Shown: positions 44,186 through 53,537, numbered from the stretch's first letter. The stretch is 64,000 bases of DNA from Hymenobacter gummosus (GCF_003970915.1 NZ_RXOF01000018.1:62001-126000), one strand, 5' to 3'. Made by a program: numbers and translations. The notes: generated by a model from the letters alone, not told the origin.

Positions 44186-45865
44186 ATGGCTCTGGAAATC
44201 AAAATACCCGCCGTCGGCGAATCCATCACCGAAGTCACCATCGCCAAGTGGCTCAAGAAAGACGGCGAGGCCGTCAAGCGCGACGAAGTCATTGCCGAGC
44301 TTGAGTCGGATAAGGCTACGTTTGAACTGCCCGCCGAGGGCGACGGCACGCTGAAAATCCGCGTGGCCGAGGGCGAAACCATCGGCATCGGTACCGTCAT
44401 TGCCGAAATCGGTGGCGACGGCGCAGCGGCTGCGGCGCCGGCAGCTCCTGCGGCTGCTCCGGCCGCGGAAGCTCCCAAGGCGGACCCCGTCAGCAAAGGC
44501 GAAGAAAACCCCACGGCCAGCGACCAGGCCGGCTACGGCGGCACGCCCGCTGGTGGCGCGGCGGCTGGTACTCCTCCCGCGGCAGCAGCTCCGGCGGCTG
44601 GCGGCGGCAGCGGCGAAACCAAAGAAATGAAGATTCCGGCCGTAGGTGAGTCCATCACCGAGGTGACCGTGGCCAAGTGGCTGAAGCCCGACGGCGCTAC
44701 GGTAGCCCAGGACGAGGTCATTGCCGAGCTGGAATCGGACAAGGCGACGTTTGAGCTGCCCTCAGAAGCGGCTGGCGTGCTGCGTCACGTGGCTAAAGAA
44801 GGCGAAACCATCGGCATCGGCGCCGTTATTGCCCGCATCGAAGGGGCTGGCGCGGGTGCTCCGGCAGCTGCCCCCGCCGCGGCGCCGGCCCCGGCCGCTG
44901 CTGCCGCTCCGGCTGCGCAGGCAGCTACCAGCAGCGCGAATACCTACGCTTCGGGCACGCCTTCGCCGGCGGCCGGCAAGATTCTCGACGAGAAAGGCAT
45001 CAACGCCGCTGGGGTGCAGGGCACGGGCCGCGACGGGCGTATCACCAAAGAAGACGCGCTGAAGGCCCAGCAGCAAGCCGCTCCGGCCCCGCAGGCGGCT
45101 CCGGCTGCCAAGCCGGCCGCAGCGCCTGCTGCTGCTCCGGCCGAAGCCCCGGCTGCCAGCGGCAACCGCAACCAGCGCCGCGAGCGGATGTCGAACCTGC
45201 GCAAGACGGTGTCGCGCCGCCTGGTGGCGGTGAAGAATGAAACGGCCATGCTCACCACTTTCAACGAGGTGAACATGCAGCCCATCATGGACCTGCGCAA
45301 CAAGTTCAAGGACAAGTTTAAGGAGAAGAAGGGCGTGGGCCTGGGCTTCATGTCGTTCTTCACCAAAGCTGTGTGCGTGGCCCTGCAGGAGTGGCCGGCC
45401 GTGAATGCCCAAATCGACGGCACCGACATCGTGTACAACGACTTCTGCGACATCAGCATCGCCGTATCGGCCCCGAAAGGGCTAGTGGTGCCGGTGATTC
45501 GCAACGCCGAGCAACTGTCGTTCGACGGCATCGAGAAGGAAATTGTCCGCCTCGCCACGCTGGCCCGCGACAACAAGCTGACTATCGAGCAGATGACCGG
45601 CGGCACGTTTACCATCACCAACGGCGGCGTGTTCGGCTCGATGATGAGCACGCCCATCATCAATGCGCCGCAGTCGGCCATCCTGGGCATGCACAATATC
45701 GTGCAGCGTCCCATTGCCGAGAACGGGCAGGTGGTTATTCGCCCGATGATGTACCTGGCCCTGAGCTACGACCACCGCATCATCGACGGCCGCGAGTCGG
45801 TGTCGTTCCTGGTGCGCGTGAAGGAGCTGCTTGAAGACCCGACCCGCCTGCTGCTGGGCGTGTAA
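44186..45865 (+). CDS. sucB: Dihydrolipoyl succinyltransferase (2-oxoglutarate dehydrogenase E2) with two lipoyl domains
   Basis: A 559-residue E2 that transfers succinyl from lipoyl to CoA. It has two N-terminal lipoyl domains (about residues 1-80 and 147-228), each with the modified Lys in [12 protein letters not shown], separated by Ala/Pro-rich flexible linkers. A peripheral subunit-binding domain (about 265-300, [21 protein letters not shown]) follows. The catalytic core has [17 protein letters not shown] with the active-site His and Asp. The enzyme fits the sucA gene next to it. Two lipoyl domains are more than the single one of E. coli and mitochondrial E2o. A terminator follows at 45886-45926. 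Confidence 0.95.
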   Translation: MALEIKIPAVGESITEVTIAKWLKKDGEAVKRDEVIAELESDKATFELPAEGDGTLKIRVAEGETIGIGTVIAEIGGDGAAAAAPAAPAAAPAAEAPKADPVSKGEENPTASDQAGYGGTPAGGAAAGTPPAAAAPAAGGGSGETKEMKIPAVGESITEVTVAKWLKPDGATVAQDEVIAELESDKATFELPSEAAGVLRHVAKEGETIGIGAVIARIEGAGAGAPAAAPAAAPAPAAAAAPAAQAATSSANTYASGTPSPAAGKILDEKGINAAGVQGTGRDGRITKEDALKAQQQAAPAPQAAPAAKPAAAPAAAPAEAPAASGNRNQRRERMSNLRKTVSRRLVAVKNETAMLTTFNEVNMQPIMDLRNKFKDKFKEKKGVGLGFMSFFTKAVCVALQEWPAVNAQIDGTDIVYNDFCDISIAVSAPKGLVVPVIRNAEQLSFDGIEKEIVRLATLARDNKLTIEQMTGGTFTITNGGVFGSMMSTPIINAPQSAILGMHNIVQRPIAENGQVVIRPMMYLALSYDHRIIDGRESVSFLVRVKELLEDPTRLLLGV

Positions 45866-45885
45866 GTGAGCTTCATACGCTGCGC

Positions 45886-45926
45886 AAAAGCCGCGTCTCC
45901 GGTTTCGGGGGCGCGGCTTTTGTTAT
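45886..45926 (+). terminator. Rho-independent terminator after sucB
   Basis: AAAAGCCGCG (45886-45895) and CGCGGCTTTT (45912-45921) form the stem, followed by GTTATTT. Confidence 0.85.
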
Positions 45927-46335
45927 TTAGGCAAGAAGCAGTCCTGCCCGCCCGGATTTTGGGTCGGCGCTATGCAGTAGTATTATATACAGGAGTAGAA
46001 TCGTAAGTTAGGCCTTGCTCAAGCCGGGTGGTTTTGTCCGTTTTTGGGAAATCAAAAGCCGGTATTTATACCGATATGGGAAAGTGAAGCATTGGAAATA
46101 TCTTATACAGGGTTCATGAAATAAGATTTTTTACGGAACATGACAGGTTAAGCGGCAGATAATCAGGGGCGTTTATACGGAGGGTGAAAGTTTTTGACAT
46201 TGGTCAGTTTCTGCGGCTGCAAAATTGTAACGTCGGGCCCGTCAGCTGCTCGTTCAACCCGAATCCGGTAAGCTGATTCAATTGTATCATCCGCCGGGAA
46301 GTGGCACTTGCTAGCTGCCCGGCATCCGTCATTCT
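45927..46335. other. AT-rich intergenic region upstream of Crp/Fnr gene
   Basis: About 410 bp with no gene that I can support. It is clearly AT-richer than its surroundings (about 45975-46200) and probably carries the promoter and regulatory sites of the Crp/Fnr gene. No palindromic FNR-like box stands out. Confidence 0.4.
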
Positions 46336-47046
46336 ATGAGAAACACGCCTACGCTTGCACCTTCCAACTGCCAAAACTGCCCCCGGCGCCAGAATTCCTT
46401 GCTGGGCTGCTGCCAATTAGGGGAGCTGAACCTGATTTCGGATAGCAAGAGCTTTCAAGTCTACCAGAAGGGCCAGGTTATCTTTCACGAGGGCAGCCGC
46501 GTCAACAACCTGTACTGCATCTTCCAGGGCAAGGTGAAGATGACCAAAACCGGCGGTGACGGCAAAGCCCAGATTATGCGCTTCACGCGCGAAGGCGACA
46601 CCATGGGCTACCGCGCCCTGATGAGCGATGCGCCCTACGCCTGCTCGGCCGTGGCCCTGGAAGAATGCGTGGTGTGCACCGTGCCGCGCCCCGATGTGCT
46701 GAGCCTGATAGAAAGCAACCCCCAGTTTACCCGCGCCCTGTTGCGGCAGCTCACCGACTCGCTCAACGACACGGAGACGCGCATGCTGCACATGACCTAC
46801 AAGCCCGTGCGCGAGCGGCTGGCCGGGGCCCTGCTGCTGCTGCACCGCACGTTCTGCCAGGATGGCTCGAACTGCAGCATCCCGATTTCGCGCGAGGATC
46901 TGGCGTCGCTGATTGGCACGGCTACTGAAACGGCCAGCCGGCTGGTGTCGGAGTTCAAGGAAGAAGGGTTGATTGCCACGAAAGGCAGCAAAATCACCAT
47001 CCTGAACGCCGCCACGCTCACGCAGATTTCTACGCAGTACGATTAA
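46336..47046 (+). CDS. Crp/Fnr family transcription regulator with Cys-rich N-terminus
   Basis: A 236-residue protein. The N-terminus has Cys12-x-x-Cys15 and Cys25-Cys26 (NCQNCPRRQNSLLGCC), similar in place to the cluster ligands of FNR. The cyclic-nucleotide-binding-type beta domain follows (about 35-150, VIFHEGSRVNNLYCIFQGKV). The C-terminal winged helix (about 165-230) has the recognition segment SREDLASLIGTATETASRLV, as in Fnr/Crp proteins. It probably responds to oxygen, redox or a small molecule. It stands alone, before a strong terminator, and lies upstream of the Roadblock genes. Confidence 0.85.
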   Translation: MRNTPTLAPSNCQNCPRRQNSLLGCCQLGELNLISDSKSFQVYQKGQVIFHEGSRVNNLYCIFQGKVKMTKTGGDGKAQIMRFTREGDTMGYRALMSDAPYACSAVALEECVVCTVPRPDVLSLIESNPQFTRALLRQLTDSLNDTETRMLHMTYKPVRERLAGALLLLHRTFCQDGSNCSIPISREDLASLIGTATETASRLVSEFKEEGLIATKGSKITILNAATLTQISTQYD

Positions 47047-47070
47047 GCCGGCCAGCGTATTCGCTGCGAA

Positions 47071-47126
47071 GAAGACCCGCAGGCCGGGGCGTAGTCAGCG
47101 CGCCGGCCTGCGGGTCTTCACTTTTT
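47071..47126 (+). terminator. Rho-independent terminator
   Basis: GAAGACCCGCAGGCCGG (47071-47087) pairs perfectly with CCGGCCTGCGGGTCTTC (47103-47119), then five T. A very strong 17-bp stem. Confidence 0.92.
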
Positions 47127-47610
47127 CGGCATCAATTCAGGGTTTAGCTCCAATGGCTGAGGCAGCCGCCCGAAGAAAATTCCCGGTCCGCCTCCAGTAT
47201 GCTTCTGGGCTGATGGCCGTGGGTGAATCACTGCTTTTTCAACTTGGGAAAGGCAAAACGCTGACGATAATCCTATTGAGTGGTTGCGTCTCAATTTGGG
47301 ATATAGGCGTCTCTTTTTGGGATGAATTGGCGCTACGATAATTGTATTATTAAAGTTTAAGGTGTCGCGCTGTTTTGATGAGAATCAAGTCTGAAATTGA
47401 TGAGCGTCATTTTTTTAGCTACGGTAAACACTGAACTTTGAACTATCAAAACAGCTGATAAATAGCTGTTTCAGAAAAGATGACCGCCTTGCCCTGCTAA
47501 GCGGCTACGACCAGATACGAAGCGGGTTAATTACTTGGTTTGACTGGTCTGAAAAATTGGACAAAAATTTTCTTCACAAACCCTCACATAAACACACAGG
47601 CCCCACCACC
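47127..47610. other. AT-rich intergenic region upstream of Roadblock cluster
   Basis: About 480 bp of lower GC. An open frame of 62 codons at 47153-47341 is not supported by composition or context. The end of the region (47520-47600) is presumably the promoter of the first Roadblock gene. A TTTG is present near 47538, but no exact TAnnTTTG follows at the right distance. Confidence 0.4.
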
Positions 47611-47991
47611 ATGGCTTACTCTGTAAACAACCCCGCTGGTAAGATTGTCCAAAACGTCATCGACGAGCTGCCCACCCTGATGGCTGTTGCCGTGGTGGAC
47701 GTTACCTCGGGCATGTCGCTGGCTTCGCACACCAACTCGCCCAACATCAACCCCGACACCGCCGCTGCCTACAACACCGAAGTGGTGAAGCAGAAGCAGA
47801 AGGCTATGTCGGCCCTGAAACTGACCGGCGAAACCATCGAGGACATCCTCATCACCCTGTCGAACCAGCTGCACCTGCTCAAGCTGAACAGCAGCGGCAC
47901 CAAGTTCATCTACCTGGTGGTGAACCAGCGCGACACCAACCTGGCCATTGCCCGGGAAGTGCTGCGCAGCCACTCGGCCAGCCTGAACTAA
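47611..47991 (+). CDS. Roadblock/LC7-domain protein A
   Basis: A 126-residue protein from the ATG at 47611. It is a single Roadblock/LC7 domain: helix IVQNVIDELPTLMAVAVVDV, strand SGMSLASH, central helix TAAAYNTEVVKQKQKAMSAL, strand IEDILITLSNQLHLLKL, strand KFIYLVVNQRDTNLAIAREV. Roadblock proteins are dimeric regulators of small GTPases (for example MglB for MglA) or scaffold subunits. No MglA-like GTPase gene is near. Two paralogues at 48211 and 49441 share the same pattern, suggesting homo- or hetero-assemblies. It is the first gene of the set. Confidence 0.75.
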   Translation: MAYSVNNPAGKIVQNVIDELPTLMAVAVVDVTSGMSLASHTNSPNINPDTAAAYNTEVVKQKQKAMSALKLTGETIEDILITLSNQLHLLKLNSSGTKFIYLVVNQRDTNLAIAREVLRSHSASLN

Positions 47992-48210
47992 TCCGCCTAC
48001 CCGCTTACGGACTCGTCGGCCGGTACCAGCGCAGGGCTGGCCGGCGATGCTCCACCCGCTCCGCTTATCCCTACTACCGCTCACATACTCTGCCGCTCGT
48101 CGGCGCAGCTTGGGTAGTCCGCAGAAGGCTTGCAAGGCCGTTGCGGGCTACCCAGCCCTGCGTACGCGCATCGGCCCCAGCTCCCCGGCCGGGGGGCCGC
48201 TCCTGCCACC

Positions 48211-48645
48211 ATGAACATTCCCTTCCTCCAAAAGCTGACTGGTCCGGCCCTCCACAAGGTGGTGGGCCTGGGGCCGGCGGGCGCCGAGCGGGCGGTGGCC
48301 GAGCGCGTGCTGCACCGCGTGCTGGCGGGCCTGCCCGAGCTGCTGGCGGCGGCCGTCGTGCGCATCGACACGGGGCAGGTGCTGGCCAGCTACACCACCG
48401 CGCGCGAGCTGAACCCCGAAAAGGTGGCGGCTTTCAACGCCGAAGTGGTGAAGCAGCAGCGCCAAGCCCTGGCGGCCCTGCGCCAATCCGACGAAGCCCT
48501 GGAAGACATTCTCATCACGCTGCGCACCCAACTGCACCTGCTGCGCGTGCTGGCCGATGGCCGGCACCTGCTGTACGTGGCCGCCGACTGCCGCGACACC
48601 AACCTGGGCATGGCCCGGGAAGTGCTGCGCACCTGCGAAGCCTGA
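48211..48645 (+). CDS. Roadblock/LC7-domain protein B
   Basis: A 144-residue protein from the ATG at 48211 (MNIPFLQKLTGPAL). A longer frame from 48130 has a Pro/Arg-rich, non-coding-looking extension. A 35-residue N-terminal extension precedes the Roadblock domain: VLAGLPELLAAAVVRIDTGQ, then KVAAFNAEVVKQQRQALAAL, LEDILITLRTQLHLLRVL and LLYVAADCRDTNLGMAREVL. Identity to A is obvious along the domain. It lies 219 bp after A and 87 bp before the anti-sigma-like gene. Confidence 0.73.
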   Translation: MNIPFLQKLTGPALHKVVGLGPAGAERAVAERVLHRVLAGLPELLAAAVVRIDTGQVLASYTTARELNPEKVAAFNAEVVKQQRQALAALRQSDEALEDILITLRTQLHLLRVLADGRHLLYVAADCRDTNLGMAREVLRTCEA

Positions 48646-48732
48646 GGCGTCACCCGTACGGGAGCGGCGGAGGGCTGTCGACCCAACACCACAGAGTCTG
48701 AATCTACCCTTTTCCACCTCAATACTTCCCGT

Positions 48733-49404
48733 ATGAAACTTACCGCTTCCCCCTTTGACCCGCAGACGGGCGAGCTGCTGCCCGTGTACCGCGACGCTTA
48801 CCTGCGCGGCGACCTGAGCAAAGCCTCGGCCCGCGCCGTGGAGGAGTACCTGCGCCGCGACGCCGACCAGGCTCACGACACGCTCACGCGCTGGCACCAA
48901 ATTCAGAACGAGGCCGAAGAGGCCGCCCCGAGCTGGGTACGCCGCCAGATTCTGCACATTCAGGCCGAGCCGCTGCGCTTCCGCCGCCGGGCCACCAGCC
49001 TGGTAGCCGGCGCCGCCCTGGTCGGCGGAATGGTGTTTGCCGGCACCAACCTGCCGAACAACAGCCTGCCCACCGATAACCTGCCCACCGCCGACGCCAC
49101 CGCCGAGCTGGTAGCGCCGGCCACCGAAGCCGCCTCGGCCATCCGCATGGTGACGCTGAAAGGCCGCATCCTCGACAAGAGCGGCAAGCCCCTGATCGGC
49201 GCCACGGTGCTGCAGAAAGGCACCCGCTTCGGGGTGAGCACCGACGCCAACGGCAACTACACCATGCGCGTGCCGGCCGGGCAGCAGACGCTGGTGTACG
49301 GCTACGGCGGCTACCAGGACCAGGAGCTGCAGGTACAGAACGCCGCTCCGACCGATGTAACCCTCACGCCCCGCAGCAAGCAGCGCCGCTGGTTGTTCTT
49401 CTAA
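48733..49404 (+). CDS. Membrane protein: anti-sigma-like N-terminus and CarboxypepD_reg-like domain
   Basis: A 223-residue protein with three parts. The N-terminal helical domain (about 1-80; YRDAYLRGDLSKASARAVEEYL, then HDTLTRWHQI) resembles anti-sigma N-terminal domains without the zinc ligands. A single transmembrane helix follows (about 89-105, SLVAGAALVGGMVFAG). A linker leads to a periplasmic CarboxypepD_reg-like domain (about 142-215; LKGRILDKSGKPLIGATVLQ, then GVSTDANGNYTMRVP). This domain also starts many Bacteroidota TonB-dependent receptors. It sits between Roadblock genes B and C, suggesting that signals cross the membrane to the Roadblock proteins. Function is inferred. Confidence 0.7.
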   Translation: MKLTASPFDPQTGELLPVYRDAYLRGDLSKASARAVEEYLRRDADQAHDTLTRWHQIQNEAEEAAPSWVRRQILHIQAEPLRFRRRATSLVAGAALVGGMVFAGTNLPNNSLPTDNLPTADATAELVAPATEAASAIRMVTLKGRILDKSGKPLIGATVLQKGTRFGVSTDANGNYTMRVPAGQQTLVYGYGGYQDQELQVQNAAPTDVTLTPRSKQRRWLFF

Positions 49405-49440
49405 GCCCGCCAAGGGGCTACGGGGCCCAACGCTTACTCC

Positions 49441-49872
49441 GTGAAACCAAAGTCGTATCGTAAGAAAACTGCTACCAAACGAGCCCGCCAAGCGGCCCTG
49501 GATGCCGTGGCCGAAGCCGGGGAGGTAGTGCAGAATGTGCTGGCCGAGCTGCCGGATCTGTTGGCCGTGGCCGTGGTGGATGCCCGCACGGGCACCAGCC
49601 TGGCCGCCCACTCCAACGACGCTAGCATTGCCCCGGCCACCGCCGCGGCTTTCAACGCGGAAGTGGTGCGCCAGAAGCAGAAGGCCCTGACGGCCCTGAA
49701 CCTCATCGACGAGCAAATCGAGGACATCCTGATTTCCTTGTCGAGCCAGCTGCACCTGATGAAGCTGGCCGACGGCGGCCGCAAGTTCATCTACCTCGCC
49801 GTGAGTGCGCAGGCCACCAACCTGGCTACGGCCCGGGAGGTACTGCGCACCCAAGCCGGCCAGCTCCGCTAA
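49441..49872 (+). CDS. Roadblock/LC7-domain protein C
   Basis: A 143-residue protein with a GTG start at 49441, 36 bp after the membrane-protein stop. A basic N-terminal extension (MKPKSYRKKTATKRARQAAL) precedes the Roadblock domain: VVQNVLAELPDLLAVAVVDA, TGTSLAAHSN, TAAAFNAEVVRQKQKALTAL, IEDILISLSSQLHLMKL, KFIYLAVSAQATNLATAREV. It is closest to protein A by eye. The extension could contact nucleic acid or membrane phosphates. A hairpin follows at 49941-49992. Confidence 0.74.
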   Translation: MKPKSYRKKTATKRARQAALDAVAEAGEVVQNVLAELPDLLAVAVVDARTGTSLAAHSNDASIAPATAAAFNAEVVRQKQKALTALNLIDEQIEDILISLSSQLHLMKLADGGRKFIYLAVSAQATNLATAREVLRTQAGQLR

Positions 49873-49940
49873 GGCGGGCGCCTGACTCACAAAACATTCT
49901 TCTTCCGGCCGTTCCCGCGGGAATGGCCCTTGCCGCACCG

Positions 49941-49992
49941 ACGGCGCGCTCAGCCCCGGGTTTGGGTAGACCGGGTGTTGGGCGCGCCGTTT
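49941..49992 (+). terminator. Hairpin terminator after the Roadblock cluster
   Basis: ACGGCGCGC (49941-49949) pairs with GCGCGCCGT (49982-49990), with inner pairing of CCCGG and CCGGG, then TTTGG. It supports a transcript ending after protein C. Confidence 0.55.
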
Positions 49993-50021
49993 GGCGTTGG
50001 GAGCTGAGCCGGAAAAACAAA

Positions 50022-50054
50022 CAGCGGCTGCTACCCCGGAGGCAGCAGCCGCTG
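50022..50054 (-). terminator. Terminator hairpin for the truncated haemoglobin gene
   Basis: CAGCGGCTGCT (50022-50032) pairs with AGCAGCCGCTG (50044-50054). On the minus strand it is followed by a T-rich stretch (tttgtttttcc). Confidence 0.75.
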
Positions 50055-50097
50055 TGCGGCGGGGCGCGAAGGCGCTCCGGTGGGGACTGTAGCTGGC

Positions 50098-50487
50098 TTA
50101 GTGGGCGGCCAGGACGGGTTTCGGGCCGAACAGCGCCGCCAGGTTCAGGGCTTTGTGCTTGGCTTCCTCGGCTTTGGGACCGGCAAAATTCTCCCGCACC
50201 GTGGCGTCGAACAGGCTGATCCAGCGCTGGAAGTGCGGACCTTCCAGCGGCAGGCCCAAATCGTTGGGCGAAGACTGCCCGCGGCCGGACTTGGAGCCAA
50301 ACAGCGCCGCGCTCCAGAAGTTGTACATCGTGAACAGGTGCTGGGGCCAGTACACGCGCGAAACGGCGTTGAACCCGGGGCTGAGCAGCTCATCCTGCGT
50401 GACTTTCTCGCAGAACTGGTCCACGAGCATTTTCACGTCGGCTTCCCGGGTAATGTCGGTGAGAACGGAGGCAGGGGCGGTTTTCAT
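50098..50487 (-). CDS. Group III truncated haemoglobin
   Basis: A 129-residue protein from the ATG at 50485-50487 (MKTAPASVLTDITREAD). A longer frame to 50655 is rejected because it adds a sequence without coding look. Truncated-globin features: ITREADVKMLVDQFCEKVTQ (helices A/B), VYWPQHLFTMYNFWSAALFG, and GPHFQRWISLFDATVRENF, where the His in GPHF is the likely proximal heme ligand. Group III globins are thought to handle oxygen or nitric oxide. A single gene on the minus strand. Confidence 0.9.
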   Translation of the reverse strand: MKTAPASVLTDITREADVKMLVDQFCEKVTQDELLSPGFNAVSRVYWPQHLFTMYNFWSAALFGSKSGRGQSSPNDLGLPLEGPHFQRWISLFDATVRENFAGPKAEEAKHKALNLAALFGPKPVLAAH

Positions 50488-50744
50488 AGAACAAGGACGC
50501 TGGGGCACGCAATACGGCCACCGAGGTAGCCAGGTTTGGCTAAGATAGCGCAAACGTTTGCGCGGGCCAACAGTAACCCCGCAACAAAGCTGATAATCAG
50601 TGTTTATTGCTCGAAAAAAATATACGAATCCGGGAAAATCACCGATGAAGCCCAACTGGCCTCCGTACTAATCGAACTTGCTATCAGCAAATTTGGCTGG
50701 GCTGCCGGTAGGTGCAGCCGGCGTCGGCCGCCCCGCCCTTTGGC

Positions 50745-53537
50745 TTAGCGCAGCCGCGTCAGGCGCAGGTGGTCGAGCATGGCCTGGTTGACCTCGCCGT
50801 TCATGTTTTCGTTGGCCGCCTCGAAGCGCAGGCTGAAGGTGCTGCGGCCCTTGGGCAGGCTCACCGGGATGGAGTTGGAGTAGCCCCAGTCCGACCACTC
50901 ATCGACGCCGCGCTGGGGCAGCACCACCAGGCCCAGCGGCCGGCCGGCCAGGTACAGGCTGCGCAGGGCGCACTTGTTGGAGGTGTTGATGGGCCCGTTG
51001 CCGTTGGCGTAGCGGAAATCCAGCGCGTACTCGCCCGCGGCGGGCACGTCCACGCTGAACGTCAAGGTTCGATTCACGGTCTTGCTGATTTCCAAGAAGC
51101 CCTTGCCGGTGTAGCCCTTGTAGGGCTTGGCCGATTTCGGCGCGGCCGTTTCCAGCTGCACGTAGCGGCGGAAGGGCTCGGCCTCCACCGGCAGCGGCTC
51201 GGAGGCGAAGCTTTCGTAGCCCTGGGCATCCACGGCCACCACCTGGTACTCGGCGTAGCTGGCGGGCCGGGGCACCACGAACTCCGGCTCGGTGGTGCGG
51301 GCCGCAAACTGCCCGTTTAGCAGCACCTGGTAGGCCTTGGCGCCGTCCACCGGCGCCCAGCTCAGGCGGCCGGCCGCGTAGCGCACCTGCGGCGTCATCG
51401 GGGCCACGTGGTGGGGCACTTTGTTTTGCGTGGAAGGCGGCAGCGACTCATTCGTCAGCTCGATGCGGATGGCGTGCGGGCCGGTAGTGCTGGCCGGTAG
51501 CAGCCCGTTGGGCAGGGGCTGGCCGTCGAGGGTTATAGTGCGAATCTGGTTGCCGAAGCCCATTAGCTCGACGTCCAGCGTGGCCTGCCGGTAGCGCAGG
51601 CCGGTGAGGCGGCGCGTGCCCCGCAGGGCCTGCGGCACGAAGGGCTCGAACGTCAGCCCTTCCACCTCGTAGCGCAGACCGAACAGGCCCTTGTACACCA
51701 GGCCCAGCGTGCCCGAAAGGCTCCAGAGCATGTTGCTGCTGTTGACCTGGGTGCCGGCGTAGTCGCCGTTGGAGGCCACGAAGTTTTCCTTGTTGGTCAG
51801 AAACAGCGCCGCCGGCCGGCTCACCGCGGCAATGCTTTCTAGGAAGGCCGTTTCGTTCTGAGCTTTGGCGGCGGCCAGCCCCCAGAAGCTCTGCACGAAG
51901 GGCCACACGGCGTTGTTGTGGTAGGGTGGAATGCCCGGCGTCTGCGGGTACACGCACGGTACGCCGTAGTCCATGACGGGGGTGCTGGCAATGGCTTTTT
52001 CCGGTTCCAGGGCCTCTTCAAATAGCACGGCCAGCGCAGTTCCCAGGGCTTCGGCGCGCGGCGCCAGCAACTGCCGCTCCGGTGTGGTCCGGCCGTAACG
52101 GTAGGCGGCGTACGTGGCTTGTTCCTCACGCCACAAATGGGTGTTGATGCCGCGCCCGCTTGTGTTCCGACGTCGACGATACGCGGCCGTAGTAGCCGCC
52201 TGCTGACCAGCGCGCGAAGGTTCCAGAACCCACGCCATCTGCATAAGCGCATAGTTGGCTTCGGCGTGAACGACGCTAGTGCTTAGCGCAGTCGACTGAT
52301 AAATGTCCACCGGCTGCATCCATTTCGGGTAGGTCTGCTCGCGCCAGTCCAGAAACGACGTTTCGCCGCGCACTAAGCCACTGTAGTTTCCGCGCGTAGC
52401 GTCGTAGATGTTGTTCTGCGTGTCCTCTGCAAGGGACTTTTTCACGATGGGGTACACCCGGCGCAGCCAGTCTTCATCCCCCGTGGCCAGGTATACTTCC
52501 CAGGCGGCTACGGCCCAGATCATGCGGTCGGTGGAGACGGGATAGGCGCCGCCGGTGCCGGTGTCCTGAATGATGCGGCCCTCGGGCGTGACCTTGCGCA
52601 GCAGGCTGGTTTTAGCCACTTCCGGCTGAATGGCCGCTTGCGCGAGGATGATGCTGTAGCTGATGTCGCGGGTCCAGACGCCGGCCCACTCCTGCCCGGT
52701 GCGGAAGGTGCCGTCGGGCTCCACGGCGCGCTTGGCTTCTTCCAGGGCCAGGTTGTAGAGGGCATCCAGCAGCGGGTAATCCGACTCGTACTGCGGCAGC
52801 CCGCTCACGTCGAGGCTGGCCTTCCAGCTCTTGGCGGTGGTGCGCTGCGCGTCGTGGGCGTTGAGCGTGAGGGTCGTCTCGTAGATGCCGTCCCCGTCGG
52901 GGTCGGTCAGCTCCAGGCCGGGCTTGCTCACCAGGTTATCAAAGTCCCAGCTCAGCGGGGCAGCGTTGCCGGCCACCAGCACGTGCTTGAGGTCCTGCTG
53001 GTAGAGCTTCTGCCCGTTGTAGAGCTGGTAGTAGCCCTGCTGCTTGAAGGCCGCCAGCACCGGGCGCATATCCAGCCGGATCTTGAGCGGCGTGTTGGGC
53101 GCCAGGTAGGTTTCGGCGGGTACCGGCGTGGGGTCCACGTACTGCCGGCCGAACACGATAAGCGGCGTTTCCAGGCCCGCGCCGCCGGGCCGGGGCAGGG
53201 CCGTGATGATGTGGTCCTGACCGGGCGGCATTTCGTTGTCCTTGCCGTTGAGGCTGAACTTGAAGCTCACCCGCGGGCTCAGAAACTGATTGGCCGGGCT
53301 CTGGTAGTTCGACACCAGCTCCCGGCGCGAGAGGGCCCGGGCCACGTGCCGGCCCTGCACCACCGAGTCGGGGTACAGCGCATAGGCGGCCGATTTCCAC
53401 AGCGGCGCGGCGGGCTGGGGCGGGGCAGGAGTGGCCGCGGCGGGCGGCGGAGCGGTGGGCTTGGTCATCTGGCAGGAACCCGCCACGAGCAGCGGCGCGA
53501 GCAGCAGACCCAGCGGGAAAATCGGGCGACACATCAT
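50745..53537 (-). CDS. Secreted (alpha/alpha)6-barrel glycoside hydrolase with C-terminal Fn3 and CBM-like domains
   Basis: A 930-residue lipoprotein. The signal peptide has lipobox VAGSC (Cys22). An N-terminal beta-rich domain (about 60-230) precedes the (alpha/alpha)6 domain (about 245-660), recognisable by GVWTRDISYSIILAQAAIQP, TGGAYPVSTDRMIWAVAAWE, and NNAVWPFVQSFWGLAAAKA; this resembles glycogen-debranching/MGH1-type glycosidases, with WTRD near the active site. An Fn3-like domain (about 715-795) and a CBM35/CBM6-like domain (about 800-930; GEYALDFRYANGNGPINTSN) follow. It probably acts on outer-surface polysaccharide. The exact GH family cannot be fixed by eye. Confidence 0.75.
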   Translation of the reverse strand: MMCRPIFPLGLLLAPLLVAGSCQMTKPTAPPPAAATPAPPQPAAPLWKSAAYALYPDSVVQGRHVARALSRRELVSNYQSPANQFLSPRVSFKFSLNGKDNEMPPGQDHIITALPRPGGAGLETPLIVFGRQYVDPTPVPAETYLAPNTPLKIRLDMRPVLAAFKQQGYYQLYNGQKLYQQDLKHVLVAGNAAPLSWDFDNLVSKPGLELTDPDGDGIYETTLTLNAHDAQRTTAKSWKASLDVSGLPQYESDYPLLDALYNLALEEAKRAVEPDGTFRTGQEWAGVWTRDISYSIILAQAAIQPEVAKTSLLRKVTPEGRIIQDTGTGGAYPVSTDRMIWAVAAWEVYLATGDEDWLRRVYPIVKKSLAEDTQNNIYDATRGNYSGLVRGETSFLDWREQTYPKWMQPVDIYQSTALSTSVVHAEANYALMQMAWVLEPSRAGQQAATTAAYRRRRNTSGRGINTHLWREEQATYAAYRYGRTTPERQLLAPRAEALGTALAVLFEEALEPEKAIASTPVMDYGVPCVYPQTPGIPPYHNNAVWPFVQSFWGLAAAKAQNETAFLESIAAVSRPAALFLTNKENFVASNGDYAGTQVNSSNMLWSLSGTLGLVYKGLFGLRYEVEGLTFEPFVPQALRGTRRLTGLRYRQATLDVELMGFGNQIRTITLDGQPLPNGLLPASTTGPHAIRIELTNESLPPSTQNKVPHHVAPMTPQVRYAAGRLSWAPVDGAKAYQVLLNGQFAARTTEPEFVVPRPASYAEYQVVAVDAQGYESFASEPLPVEAEPFRRYVQLETAAPKSAKPYKGYTGKGFLEISKTVNRTLTFSVDVPAAGEYALDFRYANGNGPINTSNKCALRSLYLAGRPLGLVVLPQRGVDEWSDWGYSNSIPVSLPKGRSTFSLRFEAANENMNGEVNQAMLDHLRLTRLR

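Noticed and set aside
47153-47341. A 62-codon open frame after the Crp/Fnr gene
   Set aside because: It lies in AT-rich non-coding DNA, has no start-region signal and no recognisable feature beyond a short hydrophobic patch.
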